NCBI GenBank assembly: GCA_002452335.1
Contig: DKFJ01000006.1
Location: 1-64,000 of the forward strand
Source of the DNA: Deferribacteraceae bacterium UBA6799
Lineage (GTDB): Bacteria > Chrysiogenota > Deferribacteres > Deferribacterales > Geovibrionaceae
Reading direction: 5' to 3'
DNA length: 64,000 nt
The first letter of the stretch is position 1. Every line of letters starts with the position of its first letter. Below, in pieces: positions 10,952 through 18,433 of the stretch. Made by a program: the position numbers and the translations under genes. The notes beneath the pieces were generated by a model that saw only the letters and a list, made by a program, of their open reading frames with translations, was not told where the DNA came from and did no database searches.

Positions 10952-12997
10952 ATGAAACTTCCTTTACACTTAGGAATACACTGCCACCAGCCGGTGGAGA
11001 ATTTTTACCATGTGGTTGATATAGCTGTGGAAAAGAGCTATCAGCCCTTCTTTCAGGTTGTCAGGAAGAAGCCGGGGCTGAAGGTGAGCGTTCACTACAG
11101 CGGGTGGCTTTTCGAATATATCAAACAGAATCATAAGACTCTGTTCGGCATGATGAAAGAGGCGAACGAGGCGGGGCAGCTGGAATTCTTTTCCGGTGGA
11201 TACTACGAGCCTGTGCTGGCGAGCATCCCCTCCCGTGACAGAAAAGAGCAGATAAAGATGCTGAACGGCTTCATAGAAAAGAACTTTAAAGTCAGCCCGA
11301 AAGGTCTCTGGCTCACCGAGCGTGTGTGGGATAGCTCTATAATCCCGGACTGCGCGGACTGCGGCATAGAATATGTGATAGTGGACGACTACCACTTCAT
11401 AGCCGCCGGATTTTACGAGTCCATGCTCCACGGTCACTTCAAGACCGAGCAGGACGGACGTGAGATGCTGATATTCCCCATCAGCGAAAAGCTGAGATAT
11501 ATGATACCCTTCCGTCCGGCAGAGGACGTGGCTGAATATCTGAAAGAGATTCAGGAGCAGGGCGGAAAATCCCTGACAATATTTGATGACGGCGAAAAAT
11601 TCGGTCTGTGGCCGAAAACTTACGAATGGGTATATGAGAAGGGCTGGCTGGAAGATTTCATAGATGTGGTGGCGGAGTCTGAACACAGTGAATTCGCTCT
11701 GTTCAGAGACACGGCTGCTGCTGTGAAACCAGCTCAGACAGCGTATCTGCCCACCGTTTCATACTTTGAGATGGGCGAGTGGTCGCTCTTTTCCGAACGC
11801 ACGGCGAAGATGGCTGAGTTCGTGAAGGAGACAGAGAAGAACCACAGGGACGACACAGCGAAGGTGTTCGTGAAGGGCGGTATCTGGAAGAACTTTCTGG
11901 TGAAATATCCGGAATCGGCCCGCATACATAAGAGAACAATGAAGCTGTCTGAGGCGGCGGCGAGGCTGAAGGACAAGCAGCTATACGATGCTCTGTACAA
12001 GTCGCAGTGCAACGATGTGCTGTGGCACGGAATATTCGGCGGGCTCTATCTGCCGAACCTGCGCAATAATGCCTACAGATTTATCATAGAGGGCGAAAAG
12101 CGGGTAGAGGAGCTGGAGAACACCCAGTATCCGGCTATGGAGCAGGGCGATTTCGACTATGACGGATACGATGAGATATACGCCAGAACACCGGAGATGA
12201 ACTTCATGTTCGTCTCCAGAGACTGCGGACAGCTCGTGGCCGTGGAGGACAAAAAGAACTGTTTTAACTTTCTGAACACTCTCGCCCGCAGAAAAGAGGC
12301 TTATCATGAAAAATTCTTCCGCACCAGGGAGGATGATGAGGATCCGGCTATAGAAGAGCAGGAGGGCATCAGCACCATTCATGATGACAACGCGTCTCTG
12401 GGCGAGGAATACAGACAGTATCTGATATATGACTGGCACAATAAGAACAGCTTTGTGGATCATTTTGTAAAATCATTTTCATCGGAAGAGTTTAAGAATA
12501 TGACGTTCGGTGAGCTGGGCGATTTTGCCAATCAGCCTGCGGAGATGAACTGTTCCAAGACCAAAGTTGTCTTTAAAAGAGACGGCGGACTCTATCTGAA
12601 TGGCATGAAGCATCCCTGTTCCGTGACCAAAGAGTATTCGTTTACAAAAAAAGGCATGAAGGCCGTTATAGAGATAGATACCGATCTGGACGAAGAGATA
12701 GACTATGTGATGGAGATGAATTTCCATTTTAACAGTCTGGCCGATGTGGCTGTGAACGGTGTGAGCGCCGCCGAGCCTTTCGGTATGAAAGCGAAGAAAT
12801 TCGTGATGAAAGATCCGCACACTCCCTCCGGACTCGTCATGGAAATGAACGCCGATTCAGATGTTTATGTCTATCCGGTGATGACCGTTTCACAGTCGGA
12901 GAGCGGAGCCGATCTTACCCGTCAGGGCGTGTGTCTGCTTTTTTCTTACAAAATGAAAAAAAATATGAAAATTGAGTGTATGTTCAATTTATCGTGA
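10952..12997 (+). CDS. GH57 4-alpha-glucanotransferase
   Basis: At 681 aa, the length and layout match the Thermococcus litoralis 4-alpha-glucanotransferase type. The catalytic domain has HCHQP at 10-14, QLEFFSGGYYEPVLASIP near 76, nucleophile E123 in GLWLTERVWD and the acid Asp at D212/D213 in IFDDGEKFGLWP. The C-terminal beta-sandwich regions (about 300-681) correspond to DUF1925/DUF1926. It transfers maltooligosaccharide units between glucan chains during glycogen or maltodextrin turnover. It is cytoplasmic and lies 12 nt after the previous GH57 gene. Confidence 0.9.
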   Translation: MKLPLHLGIHCHQPVENFYHVVDIAVEKSYQPFFQVVRKKPGLKVSVHYSGWLFEYIKQNHKTLFGMMKEANEAGQLEFFSGGYYEPVLASIPSRDRKEQIKMLNGFIEKNFKVSPKGLWLTERVWDSSIIPDCADCGIEYVIVDDYHFIAAGFYESMLHGHFKTEQDGREMLIFPISEKLRYMIPFRPAEDVAEYLKEIQEQGGKSLTIFDDGEKFGLWPKTYEWVYEKGWLEDFIDVVAESEHSEFALFRDTAAAVKPAQTAYLPTVSYFEMGEWSLFSERTAKMAEFVKETEKNHRDDTAKVFVKGGIWKNFLVKYPESARIHKRTMKLSEAAARLKDKQLYDALYKSQCNDVLWHGIFGGLYLPNLRNNAYRFIIEGEKRVEELENTQYPAMEQGDFDYDGYDEIYARTPEMNFMFVSRDCGQLVAVEDKKNCFNFLNTLARRKEAYHEKFFRTREDDEDPAIEEQEGISTIHDDNASLGEEYRQYLIYDWHNKNSFVDHFVKSFSSEEFKNMTFGELGDFANQPAEMNCSKTKVVFKRDGGLYLNGMKHPCSVTKEYSFTKKGMKAVIEIDTDLDEEIDYVMEMNFHFNSLADVAVNGVSAAEPFGMKAKKFVMKDPHTPSGLVMEMNADSDVYVYPVMTVSQSESGADLTRQGVCLLFSYKMKKNMKIECMFNLS

Positions 12998-13013
12998 TAA
13001 AATAGGATAAGAG

Positions 13014-14033
13014 ATGTCTGAACTCAGGTTTGACCCTTTAAAGAAAATTTGGTGCGTTATCGCCTCCGAGAGGAGCCGGAGACCGGAAGACTTTCTGGTT
13101 AAAAGGATTCCGGAGAGTCATGGAAATCTCTCTGTGTGTCCTTTCTGCAAGGGAAACGAGAGCAGATCCGGACAGGAGATTTTCTCTCTGAAAGACACAG
13201 ACGGGTCTTGGCTGACCCGTGTGGTGCCGAACAGATATCCGGCATTCCGCATCGAAGGCGACCTGAAGAGGACTGCCCACGGCATGTACGACTGCGTTAC
13301 CGCTATCGGTGCGCACGAGGTGGTCATTGAGACGCCGAAACACCATGTCAACCCGGGAACCTATACCGACAAAATACTTAAGAGTGTCTTTATCACATTC
13401 AGAGAGCGTGTGAACGACCTGAAGAAAGACATGCGGTTCAGATATATTATGCCGTTTAAAAACTACGGCATGCTTGCGGGGGCGAACATAGAGCATCCAC
13501 ATTCTCAGATTATCGCTCTGCCTGTCACTCCCGATATTGTTAAAACGAAGCTGAGGTCCGCTCTGGAGCATTTTCAGATGAAAGAGCGGTGCATTTTCTG
13601 CGATATGCTGACGCAGGAGAAAGAGGAGAACAGCAGGATAGTCTACGAAAATCAGGATTTTGTGGCGTTCTGTCCTTTTGCCTCTTCTCTGCCGTTTGAG
13701 ACGCTGATATTTCCGAAACGGCACAGTCATTGCTTTTCAAAAACCGATGACTCGCAGATGAGCTCTCTGGCGGATATGGTCAGAGAGGTTTTCAGCAGAC
13801 TATACAAATGTCTTGAGAATCCGCCGCTGAATATGGTGGTGCATACTTCGCCGCCGGTGGTCAAAAGACCGTCACAGCCGGGCTACTGGCAGAGCATTGA
13901 GCAGGATTTTCACTGGCACATAGAGATAACCCCGAGACTGTCGGGCATAGCCGGGTTCGAGTCCGGAACCGGGTTTCACATCAACCCTGTTTCGCCGGAG
14001 GACGCGGCGCAGTTTTTGAAAGGAGCGGTATAG
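13014..14033 (+). CDS. galT: galactose-1-phosphate uridylyltransferase family (HIT superfamily)
   Basis: This 339-aa protein has the N-terminal zinc site C42-P-F-C45, the active-site H161-P-H163-S-Q in place of the classical HPHGQ, and a C-terminal HWHIEITPRL. It exchanges a nucleotidyl group between a hexose-1-P and UDP-glucose through a nucleotidyl-His intermediate. No galK or galE is nearby, and the glycogen context suggests it may act in hexose-1-P/nucleotide-sugar balance (for example glucose-1-P adenylyl or uridylyl transfer) rather than the Leloir pathway. The HPHSQ variant is seen in related non-classical members, so the exact substrate is uncertain. Confidence 0.88.
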   Translation: MSELRFDPLKKIWCVIASERSRRPEDFLVKRIPESHGNLSVCPFCKGNESRSGQEIFSLKDTDGSWLTRVVPNRYPAFRIEGDLKRTAHGMYDCVTAIGAHEVVIETPKHHVNPGTYTDKILKSVFITFRERVNDLKKDMRFRYIMPFKNYGMLAGANIEHPHSQIIALPVTPDIVKTKLRSALEHFQMKERCIFCDMLTQEKEENSRIVYENQDFVAFCPFASSLPFETLIFPKRHSHCFSKTDDSQMSSLADMVREVFSRLYKCLENPPLNMVVHTSPPVVKRPSQPGYWQSIEQDFHWHIEITPRLSGIAGFESGTGFHINPVSPEDAAQFLKGAV

Positions 14034-14037
14034 CGTA

Positions 14038-15459
14038 ATGATAGCTGTTCATGTGTGCAGCGAGGTTTACCCCTATTCCAGAACGGGGATGCTTGGTGAT
14101 TCCGTTTTCGGACTGGCTAAATCCCTGTCCGCTCTGAACGTGCAGACATATGTCATATCCCCCATGTACATCTCATCCGGATGCTATGATACCAGCGCCG
14201 TTTCCAAGGAGATGACAGTCACTGTCACAGCGGGGGGAGCGGTATACAGCTTTGATATCTATGAGGCGCAGACGGACGGGATCACGTTCATCTTTCTGCG
14301 CAACGACGAGTTTTACTGCCGCAGATACATCTACGGCACATCCAGTTACGATTATTCGGACAATGACGTCCGTTTTGGCATGTTCTCTCTGGCGAGTCTG
14401 GAATATCTCCGCAGGGCGGGGATAGACGCGGACGTGATACACTGTCACGAGTGGCAGACGGGGCTTGTGCCGATATACAAACATCTTTTTTATAACGATA
14501 TGAAGGCGAAGACGGTCTTCACAGTGCACGACATCACCTATCAGGGGCTGTTCAGCAAGTTTTCCATACAGGCGCTTGGTCTGCCGTGGGAGATGTATAA
14601 TGTCGAGGAGCTGGAGTTCTATGAGAACATCAGCATGCTGAAAGGCGGCTCGAGCCACGCCGACTATATCACCTTTCCCAGTCCCACCTATGCCGAAGAG
14701 GTAAAATCCGGTGATTTTTCATTCGGACTGGGGTCTTTCATGGGCAAGTTCGAGGGCAGGTCGATGGGTATACTGTGCGGGGTGGACTATGACCGCTTCG
14801 ATCCGCAGAACGACAGTCTGATAGCCAAATCATACGGCGCTGACACCGTCAGGGATAAACAGATAAATAAAGACGATTTTCTGACAGAAACAGGACTGAA
14901 AGGGGCGGACAGACCTCTATTTCTTCTGGAGACAAAATTCAGCGAGAGAAAGGGGCTGGAACTGCTGACCGACAGCGCCGAAAAACTGTCGGAGATCGAG
15001 GCTGATTTTGCCTTTTTAGGCTATGGAGACGCAAAATATTGCTCAAAGTTTAAAGAGATTGCAAATAACTATGACAATATTTTCACTTCCATAGGTATAA
15101 GTGAGACTATGCTTCACAAAGCATACGCTGCGGCGGATTTTGTCCTGCGCCCATCGCTGACGGAACCCTGCGGAAAAAGCCAGCTCCTCGGGATGCGCTA
15201 CGGCGCTCTGCCGGTGGTGAGACGCACCGGCGGACTGATAGACACGGTGAAGGATATAGACGAGGGCGGGTATGGATTCTTTATCGACGGGTACAGCCGT
15301 CATGATCTGCTGAAACAGATAAACAGAGCAGTGGAATTTTTCGCTGACAGGGATATATTTTATAAGTGTGCCGCCAATGTCATGGGGGTTGACTTCTCAT
15401 GGAGGAGAACAGCGGAACAATACCTTATTTTGTATCGGAGGCTAGTTGGAGGCAACTGA
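14038..15459 (+). CDS. glgA: glycogen/starch synthase, GT5 family
   Basis: This 473-aa GT-B glycosyltransferase extends alpha-1,4-glucan from ADP- or UDP-glucose. The family fold is clear: SEVYPYSRTGMLG at the N-terminus, HCHEWQTG, TVHDITYQGLF, and E376-P-C-G379 in PSLTEPCGKSQL, followed by RRTGGL. Oddities at usually fixed sites: the N-terminal KTGGL is R15-TGML, and the SRLxxQKG loop is TKFSERKG, so the Arg is replaced by Lys while the loop Lys is kept. These are swaps between basic residues, so activity is probably retained with altered donor choice. The ATG follows the galT stop by 4 nt. Confidence 0.9.
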   Translation: MIAVHVCSEVYPYSRTGMLGDSVFGLAKSLSALNVQTYVISPMYISSGCYDTSAVSKEMTVTVTAGGAVYSFDIYEAQTDGITFIFLRNDEFYCRRYIYGTSSYDYSDNDVRFGMFSLASLEYLRRAGIDADVIHCHEWQTGLVPIYKHLFYNDMKAKTVFTVHDITYQGLFSKFSIQALGLPWEMYNVEELEFYENISMLKGGSSHADYITFPSPTYAEEVKSGDFSFGLGSFMGKFEGRSMGILCGVDYDRFDPQNDSLIAKSYGADTVRDKQINKDDFLTETGLKGADRPLFLLETKFSERKGLELLTDSAEKLSEIEADFAFLGYGDAKYCSKFKEIANNYDNIFTSIGISETMLHKAYAAADFVLRPSLTEPCGKSQLLGMRYGALPVVRRTGGLIDTVKDIDEGGYGFFIDGYSRHDLLKQINRAVEFFADRDIFYKCAANVMGVDFSWRRTAEQYLILYRRLVGGN

Positions 15460-16214
15460 TGAATTACGGGAAAATGACTAAAACAGAGCTGTATGCCATT
15501 GCGCAAAAGCTCAATATCAAAAACAGGAGCGCAATGTCTAAGGATGAGCTTGCGCTGGCTCTGAAAAAATATGACAAGACTGTCTCCGGAAAAAAAGCGG
15601 AGAAAACTGAGACCGTTACCAGCCATATGCCGGCTGAGGTTCCGGTTCAGGAACATAAGCCGATCAAACCGGACTATCCTCTGCCCGACAGATATAACGT
15701 GGACACGGTGGTTCTGCTGCCCGTGAACCCGAAAAAAGAATATGTCTATTGGGAAGTATCCGACAGAACAGTTTATAACTTCTGTCATACGCACAACATG
15801 GGAGATCCTTCATTCATACTGAAAGTGTTCACCGGCGAGGAAGATAACGTTTCCGAGCTGGCCAGCGTGAAGGTCGGCAAATACGGCAACTGGTATTTCG
15901 ATCTGTACTGTCCCGACGCACGTCTGTGGGCGGAGATAGGCATGCTGGATTCCAAAGGAAACTACTATGCCGTTGCCGTGTCGAAACGCATCAAAATGCC
16001 CGCCGACAGGATAAGCGACCTGATAGATAAAGAAACATGGATGACAGTCGGCGAAAACATAGAGAAGATCTACACTCTGTCAGGTATATCCGACATGCAG
16101 AAAGAGGAGCTTCTCTCCAGCGCCAGAATGCACTCTGAGCTGTTCAAAAAACTGCATAATGTCGAGGCTTCTTCTGTCAGCTCGAATATTCTGTCAAAAA
16201 AAGGCGGTGAATAA
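15459..16214 (+). CDS. DUF4912-domain protein
   Basis: This 251-aa protein starts at ATG 15459, overlapping the glgA stop (TGATG) with GGAGG 6 nt upstream. Residues 6-40 form a SAP/Rho-N-like helical domain (MTKTELYAIAQKLNI), then a basic linker, then a DUF4912 domain (about 75-180) with VVLLPVNPKKEYVYWEVSD. DUF4912 is often linked to glycogen or GH57 clusters, and a carbohydrate- or nucleic-acid-binding role has been suggested; no reaction is known to me. Its place between glgA and the GH57 branching enzyme implies a structural or regulatory part in glycogen synthesis. Confidence 0.82.
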   Translation: MNYGKMTKTELYAIAQKLNIKNRSAMSKDELALALKKYDKTVSGKKAEKTETVTSHMPAEVPVQEHKPIKPDYPLPDRYNVDTVVLLPVNPKKEYVYWEVSDRTVYNFCHTHNMGDPSFILKVFTGEEDNVSELASVKVGKYGNWYFDLYCPDARLWAEIGMLDSKGNYYAVAVSKRIKMPADRISDLIDKETWMTVGENIEKIYTLSGISDMQKEELLSSARMHSELFKKLHNVEASSVSSNILSKKGGE

Positions 16215-17788
16215 TGACAGGTTACTGGATGCTTGTACTTCACTCTCATCTTCCTTTCGTCAAGCACCCTGAGTATCCGTATTTTCTTGAGGAACACTGG
16301 TTCTATGAGGCGGTGTCCGAAACATATCTGCCCATGCTGATGTATATGAAGCAGATGGAGGACGAGGGCATCCATTTTCGTTTTGCCGTGTCTGTCACTC
16401 CTCCGCTGGCAGAGATGATGTGCGACCCCATGCTGATGGACCGCTATGAAAAGCACATGGACAAGCTCCTGGAGCTTGCATATAAAGAGATAGAGAGGAC
16501 CAAGGGCACTTGCTTCGAGCATCTCGCCCACATGTATAAGGATAAGTTCCTTAAACTGAAAGAATTCTATTACGGATTTCTGAACAGAAGCCTCATAGGA
16601 GGCTATCGTCATTTTCTGGAAAAAGGATATATAGACGTTATCACATGCGGGTTTACCCACGGTTTTCTCCCGCTTCTGAACAACACCTACAACGCTGTCA
16701 GGGCCCAGATAGAGCTGGCTGTGAAGAGCCATACAGAAAAATTCGGCAGAGCGCCGAAGGGCATCTGGCTTCCTGAGTGCGCCTATTTCGAAGGGCTGGA
16801 TAAAATACTGGCGGAATACGGAATCAGGTATTTCTTCGTGGACACCCACGGAGTGCTCTATTCCAAACCCAGACCCAGATTCGGCGTTTACGCGCCGGTA
16901 TATACAGAGTCCGGCGTAGCCGCTTTCGGCAGGGACTATTATTCCTCCAAGCAGGTCTGGAGCTCGAAAGAAGGCTATCCGGGAGACGCCTATTACAGAG
17001 ATTTTTACCGTGACATAGGCTATGACCTCGATCACGAATATATAAAACCCTACATAAGCCCTGACGGGGTCAGGGTTTTCACAGGACTGAAATATCACAG
17101 GATCACCGGAGAGTCCGACTATAAGGAATATTATCAGCCGGAGATAGCATCCCGCAAGACAGAGGACCATGCAAGGCACTTTGTGAAGGGCAGGGAACAG
17201 CAGGTCAAGGATATCGCCGCTCTCATCGACCGCAAACCGATGGTTGTGTCTCCCTATGACGCGGAGCTGTTCGGTCACTGGTGGTATGAGGGTCCCGAGT
17301 TCCTGTATAACGTGTTCAAAGAGATGGACAGGTCAGACGTGGTGAAGGCTATCACCCCTCTGGAATATCTGAACGAATATCCCACCAACCAGGTTGTTAA
17401 GGTCAACCCGTCATCCTGGGGAGATAAGGGATATTATGACGTATGGCTGAATAAGGGCAATGACTGGATATACCGTCACCTGCACTTCATGGCGGAGAGC
17501 ATGGTCAACATGGCTAAATACCATCAGAACACCAAAGATGACTCCGTCAGAAGATGCCTGAACCAGATGACCAGAGAGCTGTTTCTGGCACAGAGCAGCG
17601 ACTGGGCGTTTCTGGTGACCACCGGCACTGCCATAGAGTATGCCATGCAGAGAACCAAGGAGCATATCTATAACTTCCTCCGTCTGAAAGACATGGTGGA
17701 ATACTGCTCCTATGATTACGAATTTTTGGGAAGACTGGAGTATAAGAACAGTATCTTCCATGATATGGACTTCAGGGTCTATTGTTAA
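16214..17788 (+). CDS. GH57 1,4-alpha-glucan branching enzyme
   Basis: At 524 aa this matches the length of the Thermus/Thermococcus GH57 branching enzymes. The catalytic barrel has HSHLPFV at 10-16, ITCGFTHGFLPLL near 143, nucleophile E188 in GIWLPECAYFEG and acid D349 in VSPYDAELFGHWW. The DUF1957 helical C-domain runs from about 400 to 524. It creates alpha-1,6 branches in glycogen. The start overlaps the DUF4912 stop (TAATG). With glgA and the glucanotransferase it forms a complete non-GH13 glycogen route. Confidence 0.92.
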   Translation: MTGYWMLVLHSHLPFVKHPEYPYFLEEHWFYEAVSETYLPMLMYMKQMEDEGIHFRFAVSVTPPLAEMMCDPMLMDRYEKHMDKLLELAYKEIERTKGTCFEHLAHMYKDKFLKLKEFYYGFLNRSLIGGYRHFLEKGYIDVITCGFTHGFLPLLNNTYNAVRAQIELAVKSHTEKFGRAPKGIWLPECAYFEGLDKILAEYGIRYFFVDTHGVLYSKPRPRFGVYAPVYTESGVAAFGRDYYSSKQVWSSKEGYPGDAYYRDFYRDIGYDLDHEYIKPYISPDGVRVFTGLKYHRITGESDYKEYYQPEIASRKTEDHARHFVKGREQQVKDIAALIDRKPMVVSPYDAELFGHWWYEGPEFLYNVFKEMDRSDVVKAITPLEYLNEYPTNQVVKVNPSSWGDKGYYDVWLNKGNDWIYRHLHFMAESMVNMAKYHQNTKDDSVRRCLNQMTRELFLAQSSDWAFLVTTGTAIEYAMQRTKEHIYNFLRLKDMVEYCSYDYEFLGRLEYKNSIFHDMDFRVYC

Positions 17789-17803
17789 TAAGGAGATTTA
17801 GAG

Positions 17804-18325
17804 ATGATAAGCAAGAAGATGAACGAAGCGCTTAACAAACAGCTTAATTTTGAGCTTTATTCCGCGTATGTATATCTGGCTATGGCAGCCAATGCTGACA
17901 GCATGGGGCTGAAAGGTTTTTCCAACTGGTTTCATGTGCAGTATCAGGAAGAACTGTTCCACGCCGACAGATTCTATGCGTATATTCTGGAAAAAGAGGG
18001 CGAGATAGAGCTGGAAAAGATAGATAAACCAAAGAAAGAATATAAAGACGCCTATGATCTTTTCGAGGCAACACAGCTTCATGAAAGAGAGGTGACAAAA
18101 AGGATTTACGAGCTCGCCTCGCTTGCTCTGAAAGAGCACGATCACGGCACGCACAGCTGGCTTCAGTGGTTCATCACAGAACAGCAGGAAGAGGAAGCCA
18201 ATGTGAAGGATATCAAGGACAAACTGAAACTGGCGGGAAGCACAGGTCAGGGTCTGTTCATGATCAACACCGAGCTGGCTGCAAGGGTTTACGTTCAGCC
18301 CACAGTAACCACTCCCCAGCCCTGA
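17804..18325 (+). CDS. ftnA: ferritin (non-heme, FtnA type)
   Basis: This 173-aa four-helix ferritin has ferroxidase ligands E17, E50, H53, E94 and probably E130/Q127. It lacks the bacterioferritin haem Met. It stores iron as ferric mineral in a 24-mer and protects against Fenton chemistry. It is the last gene of the glycogen block, 15 nt after the branching enzyme, with AAGGAG as RBS. A rho-independent terminator follows, so it marks the end of the operon. Confidence 0.95.
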   Translation: MISKKMNEALNKQLNFELYSAYVYLAMAANADSMGLKGFSNWFHVQYQEELFHADRFYAYILEKEGEIELEKIDKPKKEYKDAYDLFEATQLHEREVTKRIYELASLALKEHDHGTHSWLQWFITEQQEEEANVKDIKDKLKLAGSTGQGLFMINTELAARVYVQPTVTTPQP

Positions 18326-18349
18326 TAAAAGATTATTTTAATAAAAAAA

Positions 18350-18373
18350 GGCGGTCATCTGACCGCCTTTTTT
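18350..18373 (+). terminator. rho-independent terminator after ferritin
   Basis: GGCGGTC and GACCGCC form a perfect 7-bp stem with an ATCT loop, followed by six T. An A-run on the 5' side means it could also work on the minus strand for the cheW-cheZ transcript. Confidence 0.9.
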
Positions 18374-18394
18374 GATTTGATAGTAATTGCGGAT

Positions 18395-18428
18395 GAGATT
18401 GCCGCGTCGCAGGCTCCTCGCAATGACA
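18395..18428. repeat. A-family intergenic palindromic repeat, copy A1
   Basis: The element reads GAGATTGCC ... CTCGCAATGACA around a GCGTCGCAGGC core. The same ends (TCATTGCGAG / GCAATCTCA) recur near 23.2, 43.7 and 49.0 kb. This is a REP-like extragenic palindrome; here it sits between two converging genes. Confidence 0.7.
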
Positions 18429-18433
18429 AGAGC

